Shown here: in pieces, positions 7,675 to 16,330 of the stretch | Layout of the letters: every line of letters starts with the position of its first letter | Position numbering within the stretch: position 1 is the stretch's first letter | The notes under the pieces: generated by a model | The model's input: the letters and a program-made list of their open reading frames with translations, nothing else | What the model was told of the DNA's origin: nothing | Databases searched by the model: none | From: Streptomyces sindenensis | GTDB taxonomy: Bacteria > Actinomycetota > Actinomycetes > Streptomycetales > Streptomycetaceae | Assembly: GCF_014649035.1 (NCBI RefSeq) | Contig: NZ_BMSG01000027.1 | Coordinates: 1 to 64,000 of the forward strand | Length of the DNA: 64,000 nucleotides | Direction: 5' to 3' | Program-made: the position numbers and the translations under genes

Positions 7675-8723
7675 CACAGCCCGCCCCGTCGGCGCAGCAC
7701 AACGGGCCGGACAAGGGGGCGCTCGCCGCCCCCTCCGACACGCCGCCCTCGAAGTCGGGCGGGGGCATGCCGGCCCTCGGTCTGCGGCTCGACGTCCGGA
7801 TCCTGTCCCTGCTCGGCGTCCTCGCCGCGCTGGTCCTGGTCGGCGGCATCACCGAGCCGGACGCCTTCCTGGACACCGGGAACCTCCAGCTGATCCTGAC
7901 CCAGGCGTCCGTCATCGGCGTCGTCACCGTCGGTATGACCTTCGTCATCATCAGCGGCGGCATCGACCTCTCGGTCGGCGCGATGGTCGCCCTCGCCTCG
8001 GTGTGGGCGACGACCCTGGCCACCCAGGAGTACGGTTTCGCGGGCATCGCCTTCACCGCGGTGATCGTCGGCCTCGCCGCGGGACTCGTGAACGGCGTGC
8101 TCATCGCGTACGGCAACATGGTCCCGTTCATCGCGACGCTGGCCATGCTCGCGTCGGCCCGTGGACTCGCCCTCCAGATCACCGACGGCAAGACCCAGAT
8201 CGTCACCGTCGACGCGGTCCTCGACCTCGGCCTGCCCGACTCCTACATCCTCGGGGTCCCGCCGCTGGTCATCATGTTCGGGGTGGTGGTCGTCGTCGGC
8301 TGGCTGATCCTCAACCGGACCACCTTCGGCCGCCGTACGGTCGCCGTCGGCGGCAACGCGGAGGCCGCCCGGCTCGCCGGGATCGACGTCCGCCGCCAGC
8401 GCCTGTACCTCTACCTGCTGTCCGGGCTCTGCTGCGGCATCGCCGCCTTCATGCTGATCGTGCTGGCCGGCTCCGGCCAGAACACCAACGGCAACCTGTA
8501 CGAGCTCGACGCCATCGCCGCCGCGATCATCGGCGGAACCCTGCTCAGCGGCGGCCGGGGCACCATCGTCGGCTCCGTCCTCGGCGTCCTGATCTTCACC
8601 ACGATCACCAACATCTTCGCGCTCAACAACCTCCAGAGCGACGTCCAGCAGATCGCCAAGGGCGCCATCATCGTCGCCGCCGTCCTCGTCCAGGGCCGCA
8701 CCATGCGCGGCCGGGAGACCTGA
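7671..8723 (+). CDS. Sugar ABC transporter permease (CUT2)
   Basis: A 350-residue membrane protein of the RbsC/AraH (BPD_transp_2) family. It has eight to ten hydrophobic segments and the family blocks FVIISGGIDLSVGAMVAL, NMVPFIATLAML, GGNAEAARLAGIDV and ELDAIAAAIIGGTLLSGGRG. The first ~38 residues are hydrophilic and cytoplasmic. It overlaps the ATPase gene by 4 nt, indicating translational coupling, and is followed after 144 bp by the binding protein. Together the three form a complete importer. Confidence 0.93.
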   Translation: MTQPAPSAQHNGPDKGALAAPSDTPPSKSGGGMPALGLRLDVRILSLLGVLAALVLVGGITEPDAFLDTGNLQLILTQASVIGVVTVGMTFVIISGGIDLSVGAMVALASVWATTLATQEYGFAGIAFTAVIVGLAAGLVNGVLIAYGNMVPFIATLAMLASARGLALQITDGKTQIVTVDAVLDLGLPDSYILGVPPLVIMFGVVVVVGWLILNRTTFGRRTVAVGGNAEAARLAGIDVRRQRLYLYLLSGLCCGIAAFMLIVLAGSGQNTNGNLYELDAIAAAIIGGTLLSGGRGTIVGSVLGVLIFTTITNIFALNNLQSDVQQIAKGAIIVAAVLVQGRTMRGRET

Positions 8724-8771
8724 GCGACCTCCGGCCGACCGGACACCCCCGGCACCTCGAAGCGCCGTACC

Positions 8772-8829
8772 TGAACCCCCCCGCACCTGAACGTCTCCCC
8801 GCACCTGAACGACCCCCCCCCGCACCCGC
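8772..8829. repeat. Short direct repeats CGCACCTGAACG
   Basis: The 144-bp gap between the permease and binding-protein genes contains three near-identical ACCTGAAC units within C-rich runs. No hairpin or coding potential is evident. Confidence 0.6.
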
Positions 8830-8867
8830 ACCTCGTACGCACCCACCGGATGAAGGGTCAGACCGTC

Positions 8868-9902
8868 ATGCCAGAAACCAGCCGCAGAGGGCTGCTGTTC
8901 GGAACCGCCGCCGTCTCCGCGGGCGCGCTCCTCACCGCCTGCACCAGCAACGAGCCCAAGAAGACCGAGCCCGCCGGCAACAGCGCCCCCGCCGACGACA
9001 AGCCCGGCAAGGCCGTCACCATCGGGTTCGCCGGACCGCAGGCCGACCACGGCTGGCTGAACGCGATCAACGTGAACGCCAAGTCCCGGGCGGAGACGTA
9101 CTCCGACGTCACCCTGGAGATCACCGAGGGCTCCAACGACACCGCCGCCCAGATCGGCCAGGTCAAGACCCTCATCAACAAGAAGGTCGACGTCCTCGTC
9201 ATCCTCCCCGCCGACGGGAAGGCCCTCACCCAGGTCGGTCTGGAAGCGATGAAGGCGGGCATCCCCGTCGTCAACCTGGACCGCGTCTTCGCCTCCCCGC
9301 AGGCATACCGCTGCTGGGTCGGCGGCGACAACTACGGCATGGGGCTCAACGCCGGGCACTACATCGGCGAGCAGCTCAAGGACAAGCCGAACGCCAAGGT
9401 CGTCGAGCTCGCCGGGATCGACAACCTGGAGCTGACCAAGCAGCGCAGCCAGGGTTTCGCCGACGCCCTCAAGAACTACTCCAACATCAAGCTGGTGGCC
9501 CGTCAGGCGGCCGAATTCACCGTCGAGTCCGGCCAGGCCAAGATGGCCCAACTCCTCCAGGCACAGAAGCAGTTCGACGCCCTGTGGAACCACGACGACG
9601 ACCAGGGCGTCGGTGCGCTCCGCGCCATCAAGCAGGCGGGCCGCGACGAGTTCATCATGGTCGGCGGTGCCGGCGCCAAGTCCGCGATGGACGCCATCAA
9701 GGCCGACGACTCGGTCATCAAGGCGACCGTCCTCTACCCGCCGACGATGGCCGCGTCCGCCATCGACCTGGCCCGGGCGCTCGGCCAGTCGAAGGGCATC
9801 AGCGGGCTCTCCGAGATGGAGATCCCGACCTCCCTGACCCTGTACTCCGCGGTCGTGACGAAGGACAACATCGACCAGTACTTGCCGACGGGCTTCAACT
9901 GA
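8868..9902 (+). CDS. Sugar ABC transporter substrate-binding lipoprotein (CUT2)
   Basis: A 344-residue periplasmic-binding-protein-like (Peripla_BP_4) lipoprotein. The N-terminus combines a twin-arginine-like motif (SRRGLLFG, residues 5-12) with a lipobox, LLTAC, whose Cys25 would be lipidated, so export by Tat followed by membrane anchoring is likely. The mature part resembles the RbsB/XylF type: VLVILPADGKAL, GIPVVNLDR and VVELAGIDNLELTKQRSQGF. ATG at 8868 has AAGGG upstream; ATG at 8850 is a poorer alternative. A hairpin just after the stop may hold its mRNA level above that of the downstream genes. Confidence 0.9.
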   Translation: MPETSRRGLLFGTAAVSAGALLTACTSNEPKKTEPAGNSAPADDKPGKAVTIGFAGPQADHGWLNAINVNAKSRAETYSDVTLEITEGSNDTAAQIGQVKTLINKKVDVLVILPADGKALTQVGLEAMKAGIPVVNLDRVFASPQAYRCWVGGDNYGMGLNAGHYIGEQLKDKPNAKVVELAGIDNLELTKQRSQGFADALKNYSNIKLVARQAAEFTVESGQAKMAQLLQAQKQFDALWNHDDDQGVGALRAIKQAGRDEFIMVGGAGAKSAMDAIKADDSVIKATVLYPPTMAASAIDLARALGQSKGISGLSEMEIPTSLTLYSAVVTKDNIDQYLPTGFN

Positions 9903-9909
9903 CCGGGAC

Positions 9910-9939
9910 CCGGGGGGAGGCGGCCAGCGCGTCCCCCGG
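9910..9939. terminator. GC-rich hairpin after the binding-protein gene
   Basis: CCGGGGG at 9910-9916 pairs with CCCCCGG at 9933-9939 around a 16-nt loop. There is no T tract and the next gene starts at 9974, so this looks more like an attenuator or RNA-stabilising hairpin than a full stop. Confidence 0.45.
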
Positions 9940-9973
9940 CCCGTTACCGCACACCGATGAGGAGGAAGTCCGC

Positions 9974-11209
9974 ATGGCCCGTAGTCAAGAGACGGAAACG
10001 CAAGCCTCAGCACCCCCGCCGCGGCAGGCGCCGGGAACGCTCGGGGTCGGCATGGTCGGATACGCGTTCATGGGCGCCGCCCACTCCCAGGGGTGGCGCA
10101 CCGCAGGACACGTCTTCGACCTGCCGCTGCGACCCGCTCTCGCCGCGATCTGCGGACGCGACCGTGCGGCGGTCGACGCCGCCGCCGCCCGGCACGGCTG
10201 GGCGGCGGCGGAGACCGACTGGCGGGCTCTGATCGCCCGGGACGACGTCCAGCTGATCGACATCTGCACCCCCGGCGACAGCCACGCGGAGATCGCCGTC
10301 GCCGCTCTGGAGGCAGGCAAGCACGTCCTGTGCGAGAAGCCGCTCGCCAACAACGTCGCCGAGGCGGAGGCCATGGTCCGCGCCGCCGAGGCCGCCGCCG
10401 CCCGCGGCCAGGTGGCGATGGTGGGCTTCAACTACCGCAAGGTGCCCGCGATCTCCTACGCCCGGCAGCTCATCGCCGAGGGCCGGCTCGGAGCGCTGCG
10501 CCATGTGCGGGCCACCTACCTCCAGGACTGGCTGGTCGATCCGGCCTCCCCGCTCACCTGGCGGCTCAAGCGCGAGCACGCGGGATCCGGCGCGCTCGGC
10601 GACCTCGGGGCGCACATCGTCGACCTCGCCCAGTACCTCGCGGGCGAACCGCTGACCGGGGTCTCCGCCGTCAGTGAGACCTTCGTACGCGAGAGGCCCC
10701 TGCTCGCCGGGGCGTCGGCCGGGCTCTCCGGCAGCGCCGACACGGTGGAGCGGGGCGAGGTCACCGTCGACGACGCGGCGATCTTCACCGGCCGCCTCGC
10801 CTCCGGCGCGCTCGCCTCCTTCGAGGCGACCCGGATGGCCGCCGGGCGCAAGAACGCCCTGCGCCTGGAGATCAACGGGGAGCTGGGTTCGCTCGCCTTC
10901 GACCTGGAGCGGCTCAACGAACTGTCCTTCCACGACCACACCGAACCCGCCGCCACCGCCGGCTTCCGCCGCATCCTCGTCACCGAACCCGAGCACCCCT
11001 ACCTGGAGGCCTGGTGGCCGCCGGGCCACGGCCTCGGCTACGAGCACACCTTCGTCCACCAGGCCCGCGACGTGGTCCGCACGATCGCCGAAGGGGCCCC
11101 GCCCGTACCGTCGTTCGCGGACGGCCTCCAGGTGCAGCGCGTGCTCGCCGCAGTCGAGGAGAGCGCCGCCAAGAACTCCGTCCACACCCCGGTCCCGTCC
11201 TCGTCCTAG
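9974..11209 (+). CDS. Gfo/Idh/MocA-family oxidoreductase
   Basis: A 411-residue NAD(P)-dependent dehydrogenase. The N-terminal Rossmann motif is GVGMVGYAFMGAAHSQGW, the family signature HVLCEKPLANN includes the catalytic-type lysine, and the substrate domain shows GSGALGDLGAHIVDLAQYL. These enzymes oxidise or reduce sugar and inositol hydroxyls. The start at 9974 is set by a strong GAGGAGGAAG. It is followed after 13 nt by a TIM-barrel isomerase, and both sit at the end of the CUT2 importer operon. This supports a catabolic route in which the imported sugar or cyclitol is oxidised to a keto form. Confidence 0.92.
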   Translation: MARSQETETQASAPPPRQAPGTLGVGMVGYAFMGAAHSQGWRTAGHVFDLPLRPALAAICGRDRAAVDAAAARHGWAAAETDWRALIARDDVQLIDICTPGDSHAEIAVAALEAGKHVLCEKPLANNVAEAEAMVRAAEAAAARGQVAMVGFNYRKVPAISYARQLIAEGRLGALRHVRATYLQDWLVDPASPLTWRLKREHAGSGALGDLGAHIVDLAQYLAGEPLTGVSAVSETFVRERPLLAGASAGLSGSADTVERGEVTVDDAAIFTGRLASGALASFEATRMAAGRKNALRLEINGELGSLAFDLERLNELSFHDHTEPAATAGFRRILVTEPEHPYLEAWWPPGHGLGYEHTFVHQARDVVRTIAEGAPPVPSFADGLQVQRVLAAVEESAAKNSVHTPVPSSS

Positions 11210-11222
11210 GAGGCTGCCGCCC

Positions 11223-12227
11223 ATGCCCCGCCCCTTCACCCTCTTCACCGGCCAGTGGGCCGACCTCCCGCTGGAGGAGGTCTGCAAGCACGCCCGGGAC
11301 TTCGGCTACGACGGACTCGAACTCGCCTGCTGGGGAGACCACTTCGAGGTCGACAAGGCGCTGGCCGACCCCGGCTACCTGGACACCCGGCACCAGCTGC
11401 TCGACAAGTACGGGCTGAAGTGCTTCGCCATCTCCAACCACCTCGTCGGGCAGGCCGTCTGCGACCACCCCATCGACGAACGCCACCAGGGCATCCTGCC
11501 CGCCCGCATCTGGGGCGACGGCGAGCCCGAGGGCGTCCGGCAGCGGGCCGCCGCCGAGATCGCCGACACCGCGCGGGCCGCCGCCGCCTTCGGCGTCGAC
11601 ACGGTCATCGGGTTCACCGGCTCCTCGATCTGGCACCTCGTCGCGATGTTCCCGCCCGTCCCACCGCACATGATCGAGCGGGGCTACGAGGACTTCGCCG
11701 AGCGCTGGAACCCGATCCTGGACGTCTTCGACGCCGAGGGGGTGCGCTTCGCCCACGAGGTGCACCCGAGCGAGATCGCCTACGACTACTGGACCACCAA
11801 GCGCGCGCTCGAAGCGGTGGACCACCGGCCCGCGTTCGGGCTGAACTTCGACCCGAGCCACTTCGTCTGGCAGGACCTGGACCCGGTCGGCTTCCTCTAC
11901 GACTTCCGGGACCGGATCTACCACGTCGACTGCAAGGAGGCCCGCAAACGCCTGGACGGCCGCAACGGCCGTCTCGGCTCGCACCTGCCGTGGGGCGACC
12001 CCCGGCGCGGCTGGGACTTCGTCTCCGCCGGCCACGGTGACGTCCCCTGGGAGGACGTCTTCCGCATGCTGCGGTCCATCGGCTACGAGGGCCCGGTCTC
12101 GGTCGAGTGGGAGGACGCCGGAATGGACCGTCTGACCGGAGCCCCGGAAGCGCTTGCCAGCCTCAAGCGGTACGACTTCGACCCGCCGTCCGCTTCCTTC
12201 GACGCGGCCTTCGGCGGCGGCGAGTAG
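11223..12227 (+). CDS. Sugar phosphate isomerase/epimerase (xylose isomerase-like TIM barrel)
   Basis: A 334-residue AP-endonuclease-2/xylose isomerase-like TIM barrel. Candidate metal ligands lie in the family positions: Glu and His in FAHEVHPSE, Asp/His in LNFDPSHFVWQ, Asp in YHVDCKEARK and Glu in SVEWEDAG. The upstream stop codon TAG forms part of the AGGAGG ribosome-binding site. The pairing with a Gfo/Idh dehydrogenase is typical of inositol and keto-sugar pathways, where such proteins act as isomerases, epimerases or dehydratases. The exact reaction cannot be named. Confidence 0.9.
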   Translation: MPRPFTLFTGQWADLPLEEVCKHARDFGYDGLELACWGDHFEVDKALADPGYLDTRHQLLDKYGLKCFAISNHLVGQAVCDHPIDERHQGILPARIWGDGEPEGVRQRAAAEIADTARAAAAFGVDTVIGFTGSSIWHLVAMFPPVPPHMIERGYEDFAERWNPILDVFDAEGVRFAHEVHPSEIAYDYWTTKRALEAVDHRPAFGLNFDPSHFVWQDLDPVGFLYDFRDRIYHVDCKEARKRLDGRNGRLGSHLPWGDPRRGWDFVSAGHGDVPWEDVFRMLRSIGYEGPVSVEWEDAGMDRLTGAPEALASLKRYDFDPPSASFDAAFGGGE

Positions 12228-12338
12228 CGAGAAAGATCAAGCTCCGGGGGCATGTGGCACGGCACCGCTCCCCGCCCCCGGGGCTGCCTCGTCCTGCCCG
12301 AAAACCTCTTTGTCCTGGCGGAAGCAGAAGTTCGACTT

Positions 12339-12442
12339 ACCTGTTGCACAAGGGCTTTCCGTCGAGGACGAACAGGTCTACCGTCCATTTCGTGTACACG
12401 ACATGACTCGCGTCACCGGGGTCACTCCCGTCTCCGGTGACG
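12339..12442 (+). promoter_or_regulatory. Two inverted repeats in the long leader of the mosaic secreted protein
   Basis: The 289-bp gap before 12517 holds no credible gene. It contains ACCTGTT (12339-12345) facing AACAGGT (12371-12377), and a perfect 9-bp pair CGTCACCGG (12411-12419) and CCGGTGACG (12434-12442). The second could fold in the mRNA leader about 75 nt before the start. Promoter or operator roles are inferred. Confidence 0.5.
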
Positions 12443-12516
12443 CACGCGCGGCAGTCCCCGCGCGGCACGGCACGGCTACACCCGCCCGTACAACCGGCAC
12501 TCTCCGGAGGACCTTC

Positions 12517-15500
12517 GTGCACAGAACCAGAAAGCGGCTCCTGGCCCGGACCCGCGTCCGCAAAACCCTCGCGCTGTTCACCGGCGGCCTGCTCGCCGCC
12601 GCCACCCTGACCCTCGGCTCCGCTCCCGGCGCCACCGCCCACCCGGGCCACCCCGGGCACGAGGAGCCCCTGGCGGAGGACTTCCAGCAAGTCACCCTCG
12701 CCAAGGGCGCCGAGGAGACCGGTGAGCCCATGTCGCTCGCCGTCCTCCCCGACCGCAGCGTGCTGCACACCTCACGCGGCGGCGAGCTGCGGATCACCGA
12801 CAGCGCCGGCAACACCAAGATCTCCGGAACCCTCCCCGTGTACACACACGACGAGGAAGGCCTCCAAGGCGTCGGCGTCGACCCGGACTTCGCCGAGAAC
12901 CGGGCGATCTACCTCTTCTACGCGCCCCCGATGGACACCCCGGCGGGCGACGCCCCGGAGACCGGCACCGCCGCCGACTTCGCGAAGTTCGACGGTGTCA
13001 ACCGCCTCTCCCGCTTCGTCCTCAACGAGGACGGCACCCTCGACACCGCCAGCGAGAAGAAGGTCCTGGACGTCCCCACCTCGCGCGGCACCTGCTGCCA
13101 CGTCGGCGGTGACATCGACTTCGACAAGGACGGCAACCTCTACCTCTCCACCGGCGACGACACCAACCCCTTCGCCTCCGACGGCTTCACACCGATCGAC
13201 GAACGCCCCGGCCGCAACCCGGCGTTCGACGCCCGCCGCACGTCGGGCAACACCAACGACCTGCGCGGCAAGATCCTGCGCATCAAGGTCGCCGACGACG
13301 GCTCGTACACCATCCCCGAAGGCAACCTCTTCGAGCCGGGCACGGACAAGACCCGCCCCGAGATCTACGCGATGGGCTTCCGCAACCCCTTCCGCTTCTC
13401 CGTCGACCAGGCCACCGGCACCGTGTACGTCGGTGACTACGGCCCCGACGCGGGCGCGGCCGACCCCGAGCGCGGACCGGCCGGGAAGGTCGAGTTCGCC
13501 CGGGTGACGAAGGCCGCCAACTTCGGCTGGCCCTTCTGCGTCGGCGACAACGAGCCCTACATCGACTACGACTTCGCCACCAAGAACTCCGGCGCGGCCT
13601 TCGACTGCGCCGCCCCGAAGAACGAGTCGCCGCACAACACCGGACTCGTCGACCTGCCGCCGGCCGAGGCCGCGTGGATCCCGTACGACGGCGGATCGGT
13701 GCCCGAGTTCGGCTCCGGTTCCGAGTCCCCGATGGGCGGACCCGTCTACCGCTACGACGCGGACCTCGACTCCCCGGTGAAGTTCCCCGAGGCCTACGAC
13801 GGCGACTTCTTCGCCGGTGAGTTCGGCCGCCAGTGGATCAAGCGCATCGAGCAGGACGCCGACGGCACCGTCCGGTCCATCAACGACGTGCCCTGGTCCG
13901 GCACCCAGATCATGGACATGGCCTTCGGCCCGGACGGGGCGCTGTACGTCCTCGACTACGGCCTCGCCTGGTTCGGCGGCGACGAGAACTCCGCGCTCTA
14001 CCGCATCGAGAACGCCACCGGAGGCCGCTCGCCCATCGCCGAGGCCTCGGCGAACAAGACCTCGGGCACCGCGCCGCTGAAGGTGAAGTTCTCCTCGGCC
14101 GGCACGGCGGACGGCGACGACGACCCGCTGACGTACTCCTGGAACTTCGGTGACGGCGGCACCTCCACCGCCGCCAACCCCACGCACACGTACAAGAAGA
14201 ACGGCACCTACACCGCCACCCTCACCGCCGAGGACCCGACCGGCCGCACCGGCTCCGCCAGCGTCCACGTCACCGTCGGCAACACCGCCCCGACCGTGGA
14301 GCTGGTCCTTCCCAAGGACGGGCAGCTCTTCGAGTTCGGCGACTCCGTGCCGTTCAAGGTCAACGTCAGCGACCCGGAGGACGGAACCATCGACTGCACC
14401 AAGGTCGAGGTCAAGTTCACCCTGGGCCACGACAGCCACGGCCACGACATCACCTCCGAACACGGCTGCGAAGGCACCATCAAGACCGCCATGGAAGGCG
14501 GCCACGACCCCAACGCCAACATATACGGCGGCATTTCCGCCACGTACACCGACAACGGCGGTGGCGGCCAGGCCAAGCTGACCGGCAAGGACGCCTCCCG
14601 GCTCCAGCCCAAGCACCGCCAGGCCGAGCACTTCGACGACTCCTCCGGCATCACCACGCCGAGCAAGTCCAGCGCGCACGGCGGAAAGACCGTCGGCGAC
14701 ATCCACAACGACGACTGGATCTCCTTCAAGACCTACGTCCTCGGCGACACCACCAAGCTCACCGCCCGGATCTCCTCGGCCGGCTCCGGCGGATTCCTCG
14801 AAGTCCGCACCGGATCACCCACCGGCAAGATCCTCGGCTCCGGACCCGTCCCGGTGACCGGCAGCTGGGACACCTTCCAGGACATCGACATCCCGCTGCG
14901 CGGGGCGCCCAAGAAGCAGACCGAACTCTTCCTCGTCTTCAAGGGCGGCGACGGAGCGCTCTACGACGTCGACGACTTCGAACTCTCCAACACCCCGGTC
15001 GACAAGACCGCCAAGCGCGTCCTGGTCTTCTCCAAGACCGCCGGCTTCCGCCACGACTCGATCCCCGCGGGCATCGAGGCCCTGAAGGAGATCGGCAAGG
15101 ACACCAACATCACGGTCGACGCCACCGAGTCGGCCGCCCAGTTCACCACCAGCAACCTGGCCCGCTACGACGCCGTCGCGTTCCTCTCCACCACCGGTGA
15201 CGTACTCAACGCCGAGCAGCAGAAGGCGTTCGAGAACTACGTGGCCAACGGCGGCGGTTACGTCGGCATCCACGCCGCCGCCGACACCGAGTACGACTGG
15301 GAGTTCTACGGCGGCCTCGTCGGCGCCCACTTCCACTCGCACCCGCAGATCCAGCCCGCCACCGTCCGCGTCGAGGACCACGACCACCCCGCCACCGCCC
15401 ACCTGGACGAGGAGTGGGAGCGCACCGACGAGTGGTACAACTACCGCACCAACCCCCGGGACAAGGCCAAGGTTCTCGCCACACTCGACGAGACCACCTA

Positions 15501-16236
15501 CACCGGCGGGAACATGAAGGGCGACCACCCGATCTCCTGGTGCCAGACCTACCAGGGCGGACGCTCCTTCTACACCGGTCTCGGCCACACCAAGGAGTCC
15601 TACGCCGAACCGGCCTTCCGCAGCCACGTCCTGGGCGGCCTGCGCTACGCCACCGGCCAGGTCAAGGCCGACTGCAAGCCGGACACCGACTACCGGCCGA
15701 TCTTCAACGGCAAGACGCTGGAAGGGTGGAAGCAGGCGGGCCCGGGGAAGTTCTCCATCAGTGACGGCGCCCTGCACTCCGAGGGCGGCATGGGTCTCCT
15801 CACCTACCAGGCCAAGGAGCTGAAGTCGTACTCGCTGAAGCTCGACTGGAAGATGGCCGGCGACGACAACTCCGGCGTCTTCGTGGGCTTCCCGATGTCC
15901 GACGACCCCTGGTCGGCGGTGAACAACGGGTACGAGATCCAGATCGACGCCACCGACGCCGCCGACCGCACCACGGGCGCCGTCTACACCTTCAAGTCCG
16001 CCAACACCAAGGCCCGTGACCGCGTCCTGCGGCCCCCGGGGCAGTGGAACAGCTACGAGATCAAGGTCCAGGGCGAACGTCTGCAGATCTTCCTCAACGG
16101 AGCGAAGATCAACGACTTCACCAACGCCGATCCCGCCCGCAGTCTGAAGGACGGCCACATCGGCCTCCAGAACCACGGAGCCGACGACCAGGTGTCCTTC
16201 CGCAACATCCAACTGAAGGAGCTGCCCCCGAAGTAG
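12517..16236 (+). CDS. Secreted multidomain protein: sorbosone-dehydrogenase propeller, PKD, CBM6-like, ThuA, DUF1080
   Basis: A 1239-residue exported protein. The GTG start is fixed by GGAGG 6 nt upstream. A signal peptide (basic N-terminus, hydrophobic stretch LALFTGGLLAAATLTLG, cleavage near ATA-HPG) is followed by a glucose/sorbosone dehydrogenase-type beta-propeller (about 45-500; GLQGVGVDPDFAENRAIYL, DLRGKILRI, GFRNPFRFS), a PKD domain (about 505-590; YSWNFGDGG), a linker, a CBM6-like domain (about 695-823), a ThuA glutamine-amidotransferase-like domain (about 833-1048; KTAGFRHDSIPAGIEAL, GGGYVGIHAAADTEY) and a C-terminal DUF1080 laminin-G-like domain (about 1059-1239; FNGKTLEGWKQ, GYEIQID). 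DUF1080 members include 3-keto-disaccharide hydrolases. It lies between a sugar-oxidising operon and the ebo genes. Confidence 0.9.
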   Translation: MHRTRKRLLARTRVRKTLALFTGGLLAAATLTLGSAPGATAHPGHPGHEEPLAEDFQQVTLAKGAEETGEPMSLAVLPDRSVLHTSRGGELRITDSAGNTKISGTLPVYTHDEEGLQGVGVDPDFAENRAIYLFYAPPMDTPAGDAPETGTAADFAKFDGVNRLSRFVLNEDGTLDTASEKKVLDVPTSRGTCCHVGGDIDFDKDGNLYLSTGDDTNPFASDGFTPIDERPGRNPAFDARRTSGNTNDLRGKILRIKVADDGSYTIPEGNLFEPGTDKTRPEIYAMGFRNPFRFSVDQATGTVYVGDYGPDAGAADPERGPAGKVEFARVTKAANFGWPFCVGDNEPYIDYDFATKNSGAAFDCAAPKNESPHNTGLVDLPPAEAAWIPYDGGSVPEFGSGSESPMGGPVYRYDADLDSPVKFPEAYDGDFFAGEFGRQWIKRIEQDADGTVRSINDVPWSGTQIMDMAFGPDGALYVLDYGLAWFGGDENSALYRIENATGGRSPIAEASANKTSGTAPLKVKFSSAGTADGDDDPLTYSWNFGDGGTSTAANPTHTYKKNGTYTATLTAEDPTGRTGSASVHVTVGNTAPTVELVLPKDGQLFEFGDSVPFKVNVSDPEDGTIDCTKVEVKFTLGHDSHGHDITSEHGCEGTIKTAMEGGHDPNANIYGGISATYTDNGGGGQAKLTGKDASRLQPKHRQAEHFDDSSGITTPSKSSAHGGKTVGDIHNDDWISFKTYVLGDTTKLTARISSAGSGGFLEVRTGSPTGKILGSGPVPVTGSWDTFQDIDIPLRGAPKKQTELFLVFKGGDGALYDVDDFELSNTPVDKTAKRVLVFSKTAGFRHDSIPAGIEALKEIGKDTNITVDATESAAQFTTSNLARYDAVAFLSTTGDVLNAEQQKAFENYVANGGGYVGIHAAADTEYDWEFYGGLVGAHFHSHPQIQPATVRVEDHDHPATAHLDEEWERTDEWYNYRTNPRDKAKVLATLDETTYTGGNMKGDHPISWCQTYQGGRSFYTGLGHTKESYAEPAFRSHVLGGLRYATGQVKADCKPDTDYRPIFNGKTLEGWKQAGPGKFSISDGALHSEGGMGLLTYQAKELKSYSLKLDWKMAGDDNSGVFVGFPMSDDPWSAVNNGYEIQIDATDAADRTTGAVYTFKSANTKARDRVLRPPGQWNSYEIKVQGERLQIFLNGAKINDFTNADPARSLKDGHIGLQNHGADDQVSFRNIQLKELPPK

Positions 16237-16258
16237 GGCAGCCGCCTCTGCCGACGAC

Positions 16259-16289
16259 GGGCGGGGGAAGCACGCACCTTCCCCCGCCC
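16259..16289. terminator. Strong hairpin after the mosaic protein gene
   Basis: A perfect 12-bp stem, GGGCGGGGGAAG (16259-16270) and CTTCCCCCGCCC (16278-16289), encloses a 7-nt loop. It lies in the 94-bp gap before the inositol-phosphate synthase gene. No T tract follows, as is usual in Streptomyces. Confidence 0.7.
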
Positions 16290-16330
16290 GCCGTCCTCCA
16301 CCCCGACCCATTCCCCCAGGGAGGCAGCCC

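Noticed and set aside
12154..12516. In-frame upstream extension of the mosaic secreted protein
   Set aside because: Translation from it would bury the signal peptide; a GTG with a strong ribosome-binding site at 12517 starts directly before the signal sequence.
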